The notes beneath the pieces are model-generated. The model did not search any database. It was not told the DNA's origin and saw only the letters and a list, made by a program, of their open reading frames with translations. Source: Bacteroidales bacterium (lineage in GTDB: Bacteria > Bacteroidota > Bacteroidia > Bacteroidales > Marinilabiliaceae). Taken from it: 53,862 nt of DNA. The stretch lies in assembly GCA_017960905.1 (NCBI GenBank), contig JAGCYH010000018.1, positions 1 to 53,862 of the forward strand, given 5' to 3'. The translations under genes were made by a program, and so were the position numbers. Below are positions 1 to 7,667 of the stretch, piece after piece (position 1 is the stretch's first letter; each line of letters starts with the position of its first letter).

Positions 1-111
1 GAAGAGGCTGAGCGCTTGCTTGATGCACTTCAGGCCGATGAAAATCAGCTGCAGGAAGAGAAACGACAGAAAAAACAGGGTAAAACGCGTGTGATAGAGA
101 AGAATTGGTAG
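1..111 (+). CDS. batC: BatC-like TPR protein, C-terminal end only
   Basis: Frame 1 is open from the window edge to a TAG at 109-111 and gives 36 residues that are very charged and helical (rich in E, K, Q, R), ending in IEKNW. This is the kind of tail seen at the end of the TPR protein BatC of the Bacteroidetes aerotolerance operon. Only the tail is visible, so the name rests mainly on context: batD and batE follow on the same strand in the usual bat order. It could also be the tail of a fused BatB/C protein. Confidence 0.55.
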   Translation, partial: EEAERLLDALQADENQLQEEKRQKKQGKTRVIEKNW

Positions 112-120
112 AAAAACAAA

Positions 121-152
121 TTTGAAATTTTCAAAATTACGATGTAATTTTG
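121..152 (+). promoter_or_regulatory. Bacteroidetes-type promoter in front of batD
   Basis: A -33 TTTG at 121-124 and a -7 TAATTTTG at 145-152 are separated by 20 bp, an exact match to TTTG-N19-21-TAnnTTTG. Transcription would start near 158-160, just ahead of the ATG at 167. This argues against the upstream TTG at 122 as the batD start, because that codon lies inside the promoter. Confidence 0.6.
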
Positions 153-166
153 CAAAAATAAATGCT

Positions 167-2008
167 ATGCAGACGAGATTGTTTAAAATATTGATTAGCC
201 TTATTTTAGGCTTTGTTTCGCTGACAGCCGGAGCCGAAGAGGTTACCTTTGTGGGCAAAGCGCCTTCGGCAGTTGCCGTAGGCGACAGATTCCAGCTGAC
301 GTACACCCTCAGCAATGCCGACAGCCGTGACATTCGCCTCGCCGAAATCGACGGATTCGACATTCTGGTCGGACCATCTATGTCGCGCTCAAGCAGCACG
401 CAGATAATCAATGGACAAATCTCGCAGTCGAGCTCCACAACATTCACTTATATCCTGAAAGCGCAGAAAGAGGGCACCTTCAGAATCGAAGGCGCTTCGG
501 TCTATGTAAGTGGTGAAAAACTGACTTCCAACGCATTGACAATAGAGGTTTCCAACGACGGCGGTTCGCAGCAAAGCCAGCAAGGTGGGCAGCAGTCGCC
601 TGATAATAGCGGTGTGAGATCTTCGGTTGTTGATGGTGCTGCAGGTTCGGATATTATTGTTACTCAGTCGCTTACCAAATCGTCGGTATATCCGGGCGAG
701 AGCGTCGAACTGGTAACCAAAGTATATACACGTGTTGATATCGAGAGCGCGAGCGTAAGCGAAGCGCCTAAACTCACCGAGTTTGTAACTCAGGATATGG
801 AACCCAACTCGACGCCCAACCGCGAGCAGGTAAACGGTTATATTTACACTTCGCAAGAGGTTTCGCGTCAGGTGCTTATCCCGCAGAAAAGCGGCAGAAT
901 AACCATCGAACCTATTGAGTTTGAGTTCATTGTGAAAAAACGCGTTGGCGGTGGCGGACGTGGTTTCTTCGATGATTTCTTCAGCGAGGTTCAGCGTGTG
1001 CGCCAGCGCGTGAAGAGCAAGTCGGTGTCGATTAACGTCAAAGAGCTGCCAGCCGGCAAGCCGGCTGGCTTCAGCGGAGGTGTGGGCTCGTTCAACTTCA
1101 ACGTGTCGGTTTCACCTCAAGAGGTGAAAACCGACAACAGCGTGCAAGTCAAAGTGAGCGTTTCGGGCACAGGCAACCTCAAACTTCTCTCGCTGCCAAA
1201 GCCTCAGTTCCATTCCGACTTCGACACCTTCGACCCAAAAGAAACAAACGATGTGAAGGTTGTTACCGCAGGCTATAAAGGCACCAAAAGTGCTGAATAT
1301 CTGATAATTCCGCGTCACGATGGCGAATTCACTATTCCCGAAATGACATTCTCGTTCTTCGACCCGTCGCAAGGCCGCTATGTAACGCAGAAACAAGGGC
1401 CGTTCACCATCAAAGTTGAAAAAGGCGAGGGGCAGTCGAGCAGTGGGGTAGTATCGTTCTCAGGCGGTTCGCGCGAACAGGTGAAATACATAGGCAAAGA
1501 CCTTCGCTACATGCGCACAGCCTACGAGAAGTTGCAGCCGAGCCGCACGTTCTTCCTCTGGTCGCCGGCGTTCTTCGCTTGTACGCTTATTCCGCTGGCC
1601 ATACTCATTGTGCTGTTCTTCATCTATCGCAAGCGAATACGCGACAACGCCAATATGGCACAAGTGAAGATGCGCAAAGCCAACAAACAGGCACGCCGCC
1701 GCTTGAAACAAGCGGCGAAATACATCAAAGACAACAAGCGCGAAGCCTTCTTCGACGAAGTGATGCGCGCTCTGTGGGGCTACTTGAGCGACAAACTCAC
1801 ACTGCCGCTTAGCGATCTGACTAAAGACAATGCCATCGAAGAGATGCAGCATCACAATATCGACGACAAAGCAGCCGCCGAATTCATGTCGCTGCTCGAC
1901 TCGTGCGAGTTTGCGCGTTACGCGCCAACGGAACTCTCTGAGTCGATGGAAAGTGTTTATAATAAGGCACTTGAAGTGATTGGTAAAATGGATAACAACA
2001 TTAAATAA
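167..2008 (+). CDS. batD: BatD aerotolerance protein
   Basis: 613-residue BatD-family protein. It starts with a signal peptide (MQTRLFKILISLILGFVSLT, then AGAEE), followed by a long periplasmic region of beta-rich domains with a Gln/Ser-rich linker near residues 130-150. One transmembrane helix near residue 470 (FFACTLIPLAILIVLFFIY) precedes a basic cytoplasmic tail with helical repeats. BatD belongs to the Bacteroides aerotolerance (bat) operon, where MoxR, VWA proteins and TPR proteins are thought to form an envelope complex; the biochemical role is unsettled. ATG 167 is chosen because it begins the signal peptide; an in-frame TTG at 122 falls inside a promoter. batE follows after 13 bp. 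Confidence 0.9.
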   Translation: MQTRLFKILISLILGFVSLTAGAEEVTFVGKAPSAVAVGDRFQLTYTLSNADSRDIRLAEIDGFDILVGPSMSRSSSTQIINGQISQSSSTTFTYILKAQKEGTFRIEGASVYVSGEKLTSNALTIEVSNDGGSQQSQQGGQQSPDNSGVRSSVVDGAAGSDIIVTQSLTKSSVYPGESVELVTKVYTRVDIESASVSEAPKLTEFVTQDMEPNSTPNREQVNGYIYTSQEVSRQVLIPQKSGRITIEPIEFEFIVKKRVGGGGRGFFDDFFSEVQRVRQRVKSKSVSINVKELPAGKPAGFSGGVGSFNFNVSVSPQEVKTDNSVQVKVSVSGTGNLKLLSLPKPQFHSDFDTFDPKETNDVKVVTAGYKGTKSAEYLIIPRHDGEFTIPEMTFSFFDPSQGRYVTQKQGPFTIKVEKGEGQSSSGVVSFSGGSREQVKYIGKDLRYMRTAYEKLQPSRTFFLWSPAFFACTLIPLAILIVLFFIYRKRIRDNANMAQVKMRKANKQARRRLKQAAKYIKDNKREAFFDEVMRALWGYLSDKLTLPLSDLTKDNAIEEMQHHNIDDKAAAEFMSLLDSCEFARYAPTELSESMESVYNKALEVIGKMDNNIK

Positions 2009-2021
2009 CTGACGGAAAACG

Positions 2022-2771
2022 ATGAAACGCATTATATTTATACTCGTGGCAATGCTGACAGCTGTAAGCGCGTCGGCATCGTATGCCGACACGCTCACAG
2101 TGGCCAACGTGCTCTGCCAAGACGGCAAGTTCAAAGAGGCCACCGACAAATACGAAGCTGTGCTGGCTGCTGGTTATGAGAATGTAAGTGTCTATTACAA
2201 TTTGGGTTACGCATACTACAAACAGGGTCAGCTGGCACGTGCCATCCTCAATTTTGAGCGCGCCAAACGCCTTGCGCCTGCCGATGCCGACATACAGTTC
2301 AACCTTGAGCAGGCCTACGAGATGACCGATAAAATGCAAGTGCTCGAACCCGTGTTCTTCGTTCGTTGGTGGGAGTCGCTCTGCAACGCCCTCAGTCCCG
2401 ACGGCTGGGCTGTGGTTTTCGTCATAGTATTCGTGCTTATGCTTGCCGGCATAGCAGCGTATCTTTTCGCCAATGGCATCGGACTGCGCAAAACGGGCTT
2501 CTTCTGCGCTATTGCGCTGTTTTTCATTGCGATAGCTTCGCTATCGATTTCTATCCGACAGAAAAACCTGATTACTGATAGCCATTCGGCTATCATTGTC
2601 AAGAGCTCTTCGACGCTCAATACCACACCCGACCGCAATGGTACCGAGATGGTCGTACTGCACGAAGGCACACCGGTTTACATTCTTAGCGAGGTAGGCG
2701 AGTGGTTCGAAGTGCGCCTGCAAGACGGTAATGTCGGCTGGATTAAGAAAACCGACGTGGAGAAGATTTGA
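2022..2771 (+). CDS. batE: BatE TPR/SH3 aerotolerance protein
   Basis: 249 residues. A signal peptide (MKRIIFILVAMLTAVSASAS) is followed by a TPR region at about 25-100 (YYNLGYAYYKQGQLARAILN is typical), then two membrane helices at about 128-150 and 158-178, and a C-terminal SH3-like domain (about 190-249, with VYILSEVGEWFEV and a GWIKK motif). This order (TPR, two helices, SH3) is that of BatE, the last gene of the aerotolerance operon. It lies 13 bp after batD and before a strong terminator, so it is the operon end here. Confidence 0.88.
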   Translation: MKRIIFILVAMLTAVSASASYADTLTVANVLCQDGKFKEATDKYEAVLAAGYENVSVYYNLGYAYYKQGQLARAILNFERAKRLAPADADIQFNLEQAYEMTDKMQVLEPVFFVRWWESLCNALSPDGWAVVFVIVFVLMLAGIAAYLFANGIGLRKTGFFCAIALFFIAIASLSISIRQKNLITDSHSAIIVKSSSTLNTTPDRNGTEMVVLHEGTPVYILSEVGEWFEVRLQDGNVGWIKKTDVEKI

Positions 2772-2833
2772 GATATCCACATTTATATATCAAACTGTCC
2801 AGCATTTGATTTATTTCATAATCATATAACAAA

Positions 2834-2857
2834 AGAGCTATAGTAATCTATAGCTCT
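2834..2857 (+). terminator. Terminator after batE
   Basis: Perfect 10-bp stem AGAGCTATAG / CTATAGCTCT with a TAAT loop, followed by a T-rich stretch (CTGTTTGTTATCTTTT). It lies about 60 bp after the batE stop. Confidence 0.7.
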
Positions 2858-2924
2858 CTGTTTGTTATCTTTTCCCAACCTCATTCTTTACTGACGCTGA
2901 GAGAGAGGGTGGGGGAATATAGAT

Positions 2925-3218
2925 TTAAAAACGTATTACATTAAATATTAAACCCCTATATGGTTTTAATCCTAATTCAAGACACTCCAGACACACTTCT
3001 GCATAATAATCAGGATAATTGTCTATTAACCAGTCATTTGCTCTTTCAAGATTCTCGCCACCAATACCAGGTCCAATACTTCCTTTTTTTGGGTAATACA
3101 TAAATCTTTTTCTAATAAATGAATAGGACATTCTCCCCCACTTTTTACGTAGTTTCCAATTAGGCCATTTTACAGATTTCTTTGCTTGCTTGATTTTTTC
3201 TCTTTGCTCTTCAAGCAT
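2925..3218 (-). CDS. Small charged protein downstream of the HExxH protein; possible partner or immunity protein
   Basis: Family not recognised. Read from ATG 3218 it gives 97 residues: a basic first half (KQAKKSVKWPNWKLRKKWGR) and an acidic/aromatic second half with LIDNYPDYYAEVCLECLEL. The frame is open further upstream to an ATG at 3347, which would overlap the preceding gene by 116 bp. I prefer 3218 because it lies 13 nt after the preceding stop (3232-3234) and has a GAGG purine stretch in front. No signal peptide. A small gene tightly downstream of a large multi-domain protein resembles an immunity gene, but that is inference from position only. Confidence 0.5.
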   Translation of the reverse strand: MLEEQREKIKQAKKSVKWPNWKLRKKWGRMSYSFIRKRFMYYPKKGSIGPGIGGENLERANDWLIDNYPDYYAEVCLECLELGLKPYRGLIFNVIRF

Positions 3219-3231
3219 CTCTGGTGTTACC

Positions 3232-5301
3232 TCAATCGTTTGAATCCATGGTGCTTGCAATGCCTGCTCCAACGAGAGGTGTAGAAATTGCAATTGCTCT
3301 TCTGAGAAATTCTTTTGCGGATTTTGGTTCGTTGTAACTGTACACATAATCGTAAACGTCTTCTGGAAGTTTTTCTCCTTTTGTTATTTTATCTTTAATA
3401 ATATCATATACTTCATCGAGTGTTTTGTCAGGGTAATTCTGTTTTCCCCATCTCATTACAGCCTTAGCTCTTCTGGCTGCTTCTGAGGGGTCACTATAAT
3501 ATTCCCATTTAGCTTTTCCTCCACGTATAGGTTTGTCATTAAAGTATTCTTTCCTAAACGCAGGAATATGCAATTTATTATAATTTATCAACTCTGCCAC
3601 ACTAAGATCAGAATGACCTACTTCATGCAAAATTGTTTCAATTATCTCATCTTTGCTTGCTCCTTTAATCCCTATTAATGCAATTCCATCTTTATCATTA
3701 TATTCACTTTCTTTTGGGGGTTTGTTTGTGTCAAACTTTATTTTTACTTTGTCAATAGCTTTCTTTGCCTTTTCAATAATTGACCGTTGTTGCTCTTCAG
3801 TATATCCAGTTGCTTTAAGTCTTCTAAGATAATCTTCTGTTTCAAATTCACCTTTAAGAACAGATTTGATTTCTGAAGTATTCACTCTTTCCTTATTTAT
3901 AATACCTCTAAGCCTGTCAAACAGTCCAATAACACCTCCTCTGTTTTCAGAAGAACCCGAATTTGACATTAAGGATTTATACCTTATATCATTTTTGTTG
4001 TAATTATCCTTTATTGACAATGGAATTATACGACCGTTATCATCGTAGGTTATTTCATCTGCAAGTTTTATCTGTCTTGGGATCCTATTACCAGTAACAG
4101 GGTCAAAACCAGCATCAATCATCATCTTCCGAAATGCGACATCTCTTTCTATCTTCTTTTTCTGCTCTTTAGTAAGGAAATCTCGTGGATTGCCGTTTTC
4201 GTCAAACATCACATCATACAAATTTCGTTGTGGCTTAGGTGCTTCTATATGACCAATTACGTTCTTATCGTTGTATACGCTTGAGATAGGTCTTGTCTCA
4301 TAGCCTATTGGCTGAATAGCATTTTGAAATGCCTGTGCTGCTTGGGCCTCTTGTATACTCCTTCCAACAGAACCCATGAAAGGCAGTGTAATACTCGCAT
4401 CAACCACATCACCAAAACCACTTTTAGCAGCCTTTGCCTTGTTTTCTGCATAACCTTGCAAATTACCATTGTACAAAGAGCCAAGAGCGTCTATCTCATG
4501 CCCTATAGTTTTCCTCACACCATTCTCGCCTGCAAGATTCATGACAGCATTAGGCGTTTCTACTGCCGACATGAATTGTGGCGCATACAACCAACCAAGT
4601 GTCTTCATGCCCATCAATGTTGTTTCATCTGCCTGCTTGTTAAAAGTTTCATTGTCAGCATTTTGATAGCGTAACCCTTCCCATGACATTGGACGACTAC
4701 CACTGTATTTATAATAATCCTTGATATTATAATCATCAGCGTGCCATACAGCATTGTTGTGGTTGGCATCCCAGTCTTCCTGAGCTTTTCTAAGTTGTTC
4801 TGCCTTTGCAGATTCAATGGCATGTGAAGGTACAGCATAAGGCAGCCCGTTTTGCCAGACTGCTTTTTCGGGTATAAAACCTTGCATAAAGTCCGAAGTT
4901 TGTCCATCTGCCAAATATGGTGTCTGCCACGCAATCTTCCCATTTGCATCACGTATGTTGCGTTTCTGTGGAGTGCCGCCCTGCTTGTATTGATTCACAG
5001 GTGGCCATTCACCCCCTGTATAACGCATATAATCCTTTATGGAAAAAGTGCGAGTTTCATTGGAAGTGTTCTCTTTTATAGACTGCTTCTTAAAATTATT
5101 ATCGGCAGCACTCTTTGAGACCCAATCCCAATCCTTCAGTTGTTGTGGCCATTCATACTCGTCGCCACAAAAGTTTCCAAAATTAATTTCCACGCCCTGC
5201 GTAGAATTGTTCTGTTTAACAGAACTACCATCTGTTTTATTTACTGGAGTGTAAAAATCAAGCATCTCCAGTATATAATCTCGAATTTCTATTAAATCCA
5301 T
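3232..5301 (-). CDS. Large protein with C-terminal HExxH metallopeptidase-like motif
   Basis: 689 residues, no signal peptide or lipobox. The N-terminal third has two related motifs, KDYMRYTGGEWP near 88 and KDYYKYSGSRPMSW near 195, so it is partly repetitive. The middle is rich in Gly, Ala and Gln. A zincin signature LHEVGH at 558-563 is followed by YYSDPSEAARRA, with a possible third ligand Glu near 607; this looks like a small zinc-protease domain. The C-terminal tail is hydrophobic (AIAISTPLVGAGIAS). The AT-rich composition differs from the flanking genes, suggesting transfer. It may be a toxin-like or phage-derived protein. The exact family is not recognised; the HExxH domain is seen, the role is inferred. 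Confidence 0.75.
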   Translation of the reverse strand: MDLIEIRDYILEMLDFYTPVNKTDGSSVKQNNSTQGVEINFGNFCGDEYEWPQQLKDWDWVSKSAADNNFKKQSIKENTSNETRTFSIKDYMRYTGGEWPPVNQYKQGGTPQKRNIRDANGKIAWQTPYLADGQTSDFMQGFIPEKAVWQNGLPYAVPSHAIESAKAEQLRKAQEDWDANHNNAVWHADDYNIKDYYKYSGSRPMSWEGLRYQNADNETFNKQADETTLMGMKTLGWLYAPQFMSAVETPNAVMNLAGENGVRKTIGHEIDALGSLYNGNLQGYAENKAKAAKSGFGDVVDASITLPFMGSVGRSIQEAQAAQAFQNAIQPIGYETRPISSVYNDKNVIGHIEAPKPQRNLYDVMFDENGNPRDFLTKEQKKKIERDVAFRKMMIDAGFDPVTGNRIPRQIKLADEITYDDNGRIIPLSIKDNYNKNDIRYKSLMSNSGSSENRGGVIGLFDRLRGIINKERVNTSEIKSVLKGEFETEDYLRRLKATGYTEEQQRSIIEKAKKAIDKVKIKFDTNKPPKESEYNDKDGIALIGIKGASKDEIIETILHEVGHSDLSVAELINYNKLHIPAFRKEYFNDKPIRGGKAKWEYYSDPSEAARRAKAVMRWGKQNYPDKTLDEVYDIIKDKITKGEKLPEDVYDYVYSYNEPKSAKEFLRRAIAISTPLVGAGIASTMDSND

Positions 5302-5474
5302 ATTATTATTATTAAACTATTAATAACTCCGTGAAATACTCCCTTCCAATATCTATTTATATTATTGGTAATAACAGATTGTAAATTATTTTTGCTATCA
5401 GTTCCTTTTGCCTGCGATGCAGCTGTAAATCCCTTACAACGATTACATCTTTTAATTATTAATTTATAAAACAT
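5292..5474 (-). CDS. Small ORF leading the HExxH gene
   Basis: 60 residues from ATG 5474 with a CNRCKG di-cysteine motif near residue 10 and a hydrophobic end (VINSLIIIIWI). Its stop codon overlaps the start of the 689-residue gene (ATGGATTTAA: the downstream ATG lies within the last codons), an arrangement typical of translational coupling. A promoter-like sequence lies 29-60 nt upstream of the start. No family is recognised. It might instead be a non-functional leader; it is supported only by the overlap and promoter position. Confidence 0.35.
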   Translation of the reverse strand: MFYKLIIKRCNRCKGFTAASQAKGTDSKNNLQSVITNNINRYWKGVFHGVINSLIIIIWI

Positions 5475-5502
5475 ACTTAAAAAAATTTATTATTTATGCG
5501 TG

Positions 5503-5534
5503 CAAACATAATATACATTTTTATTCAAAACAAT
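5503..5534 (-). promoter_or_regulatory. Promoter of the HExxH accessory module
   Basis: On the minus strand a -7 TATGTTTG (5503-5510) has a -33-like ATTG (5531-5534) 20 bp upstream. A transcript would start near 5495, about 20 nt before the ATG of the 60-residue ORF. Confidence 0.45.
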
Positions 5535-5722
5535 ACCATTAAAACTATCCTTTATGTGTACTTAATTTTAGATAATAATGCGTGGATAATAAGGAAATTG
5601 CTTAAATAACAGATAATGAGACGATTAGTTGCTTTTTATAGTTTGCGAGATTGCGCACGAAAGACCAAAACCTAAGGTTTTATTAATTTTATATCTTAGA
5701 AAAACAATGGTTATTAAAAAAA

Positions 5723-5754
5723 AATTAATGCGAATCGTACGATTCGCATTAATT
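5723..5754 (-). terminator. Terminator of the NlpC/DUF4230 operon (32-bp perfect palindrome)
   Basis: The 16-bp arm AATTAATGCGAATCGT is followed directly by its exact reverse complement. On the minus strand it is followed by nine T residues. The stop codon of the adjacent DUF4230 gene (5749-5751) lies within the stem. Confidence 0.8.
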
Positions 5755-6351
5755 CTTATACACTTTTATCTGCGGGTCGATGTTGTCGGGAAGATGGTCG
5801 ATAATCACTATCTTGTCTTTGAAAGCGCTTAAGAGCTTCGCCAGATTCTGCATGGCCACGGTCTTAGCTTTTTCGGCGAGGCCATCCTGTTCTATTTTGC
5901 GGTCGATGTAGCGCTCAATGCGTTTATGCAATTCGGTGCTTTGCGCCGAATTGATTGTCGGTTTTATGAAAGCTGTCTTGTCGAGGAATCCCGGGTCTCT
6001 GATGTCGTACACGTCGATACAGCGCTCTTTGCCAAGCTGATACTTCTCAACAGTAGCTTCCGGCATCACCAAAAACATCGTGTCGCCACGGCTGAACCAC
6101 TGCAGAGTCTCCACGTCGAACCCGACAACGATGTTGGCGTGGGTGTTTATCACCACGCCGGTGTAATCGAGTGTGTCACAGTATATTATCTCTTCCTGCA
6201 TCTGCAGGCTGTTGAGTTTCACCATCTGGCGTATCTCTTCTATTTTGCCAGGGTGCGAGTAATCGGTCTTGTCGGCAAAAACGTACGAGTAGGTCAGCCA
6301 CGATGCCACAATGATGCATACGAGAATTATGAAAATATTAATCTGCTTCAT
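5749..6351 (-). CDS. DUF4230 family membrane-anchored protein
   Basis: 200 residues. An N-terminal hydrophobic anchor or uncleaved signal (INIFIILVCIIVASWLTYSY) is followed by a DUF4230-like domain: TGVVINTHANIVVGFDVETL, then FLVMPEATVEKYQL, matching the family's pattern of a beta strand, GxD, and a Leu-Pro-like strand. Helices follow at about 140-180. The function of DUF4230 is unknown. It overlaps the preceding gene, a second DUF4230 protein, by 14 bp, so the two are probably co-translated and may form a pair. Its stop codon is inside the operon terminator. Confidence 0.72.
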   Translation of the reverse strand: MKQINIFIILVCIIVASWLTYSYVFADKTDYSHPGKIEEIRQMVKLNSLQMQEEIIYCDTLDYTGVVINTHANIVVGFDVETLQWFSRGDTMFLVMPEATVEKYQLGKERCIDVYDIRDPGFLDKTAFIKPTINSAQSTELHKRIERYIDRKIEQDGLAEKAKTVAMQNLAKLLSAFKDKIVIIDHLPDNIDPQIKVYKN

Positions 6352-6973
6352 CTATTACCTCCCCGTCTTCGTTAATGTGTTTGAAAGCAACTTCGGGCGT
6401 GTATCCCCAGTCGCGCAAAAGTATAGAGAACCACTCAGTGGCCTTTCGCTCAGCCTCTTGCGTCATTTCAGTAATGACGTAGTTGTTGTTCGACTGTATC
6501 TGTCGGTCGAGTTCTTCCGAAGCGTTTTTGCGCATGGCCATGCGCTCCGACTCCGATATTTTGAATCGCAAACCATTCACGCGTTCGTGGTAAATGGTTG
6601 GTACTAAGTCGTTTCCGAGTGTTTTGATTCGCACAGGCGGCAGTTTGAGTCTGACGTCATTGTTGGAGAATGTGATGTCGGAAGCCGAAAGCTCGTTGAG
6701 GTCGATGTAGGCGGCGTATGTACGGCGAAGGCCGTACACGCCGACGCGGTCGCCTTGCTTGAAGTAATGCTCAATGGCGTTGAACAGGTCGAACTCTCCG
6801 TTTTCGACATCTTCGTCGTACGGGTCGCGAATGGTGTAAGTTTTTGACAGTGTGGCTTGTACAAGTTCAAGCTCGTTGATGTTGCGCAGACGATTGTAAA
6901 GCACATCAGTGTTGTCGTCGCAAGCGACGAACAACACTGATAAGAATGATACTATGAGTGCGCGCTTAAACAT
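6338..6973 (-). CDS. DUF4230 family lipoprotein
   Basis: 211 residues. The signal MFKRALIVSFLSVLFVAC has a lipobox Cys at 18, so it is likely a lipoprotein. The DUF4230-like core runs about 33-165: LVQATLSKTYTIRD, GDRVGVYGLRRTYAAYIDLNEL and NNDVRLKLPPVRI. It ends in an acidic tail. It lies 7 bp after an NlpC/P60 lipoprotein gene and overlaps the second DUF4230 gene by 14 bp. Two divergent copies in tandem suggest a heteromeric envelope complex, but no function is known. Confidence 0.75.
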   Translation of the reverse strand: MFKRALIVSFLSVLFVACDDNTDVLYNRLRNINELELVQATLSKTYTIRDPYDEDVENGEFDLFNAIEHYFKQGDRVGVYGLRRTYAAYIDLNELSASDITFSNNDVRLKLPPVRIKTLGNDLVPTIYHERVNGLRFKISESERMAMRKNASEELDRQIQSNNNYVITEMTQEAERKATEWFSILLRDWGYTPEVAFKHINEDGEVIDEAD

Positions 6974-6980
6974 CTGTATA

Positions 6981-7577
6981 TTAGTCTTTTACTCTACCGC
7001 CGGCAAGCCAGCATTTTACGTAGTATGCTTGTGTAAGGTCGGCTATGGTAACGCCTTTCGACGAACTTGCGTGTATGAACTGATTGTTGCTCAGGTAGAT
7101 GCCCACGTGGTTCGGTGTTGATGTCTTCTGACCGTCGGTGCGGAAGAAGACGAGGTCGCCGGCCGAGAGCTCGCTTTTCGATATCTTGCGGCAGTTGACC
7201 GAGAACTGGTTGGCCGAAGTGCGGACAAGCTCTTTGTTGAATGCCTCTTGATAGACGGCTCGCACGAAAGCCGAGCAGTCGATGCCTTTGCGGGTTGTGC
7301 CGCCGTAGAGATACGGTGTGCCAATCCAGCTTGTGGCCACTTTGTAGAGTTTTGTGCTTTTTATGTCATCGCTTTTTTCAGAGCCTTCGTATTCCTCGGC
7401 AGTATTCATCTCATGTTCCGGGTTTACCGGAACATATTTTAGTTTTCGAGGTCTGTCGCCTCCATATTCTTCAGGTGCTTCATCAAATTCGACAACCATG
7501 GTCTGGTACGACCTACACGAAGTAGCCAGCAAGGCCAGCATAACGGCAAGCGCCGACACAAACAGATTCCGTTTCAT
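6981..7577 (-). CDS. NlpC/P60 family peptidoglycan endopeptidase lipoprotein
   Basis: 198 residues. The lipoprotein signal ends LLATSC with Cys 21. The NlpC/P60 domain spans about 72-198, with catalytic Cys 101 in GIDCSAFV, His 157 in NHVGIYL and third polar residue His 169 in FIHASS. NlpC/P60 enzymes cut the peptide stems of peptidoglycan (gamma-D-Glu to diamino acid bond). The linker at about 30-70 is acidic. It is the first gene of an operon with two DUF4230 genes, with an exact -7 box upstream. Confidence 0.93.
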   Translation of the reverse strand: MKRNLFVSALAVMLALLATSCRSYQTMVVEFDEAPEEYGGDRPRKLKYVPVNPEHEMNTAEEYEGSEKSDDIKSTKLYKVATSWIGTPYLYGGTTRKGIDCSAFVRAVYQEAFNKELVRTSANQFSVNCRKISKSELSAGDLVFFRTDGQKTSTPNHVGIYLSNNQFIHASSSKGVTIADLTQAYYVKCWLAGGRVKD

Positions 7578-7610
7578 TTCGTTATATCATAATTTAGTTA
7601 AAAACAATTG

Positions 7611-7618
7611 CAAACATA
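7611..7618 (-). promoter_or_regulatory. -7 promoter box of the NlpC/P60 operon
   Basis: TATGTTTG on the minus strand, 33 nt before the ATG at 7577, matches TAnnTTTG exactly. No clear -33 TTTG is seen at the right distance. Confidence 0.45.
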
Positions 7619-7667
7619 CAAAAAATAAGCCAAGCTTGATTTTTTGATATAAATAATTTGCAAAATG

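Noticed and set aside
122..166. Upstream TTG start of batD
   Set aside because: It lies in the promoter and precedes a clear signal peptide beginning at ATG 167.
5629..5832. 67-codon plus-strand ORF in the gap before the DUF4230 gene
   Set aside because: It overlaps the terminator palindrome and the end of a strong minus-strand gene, and has no ribosome-binding or family support.
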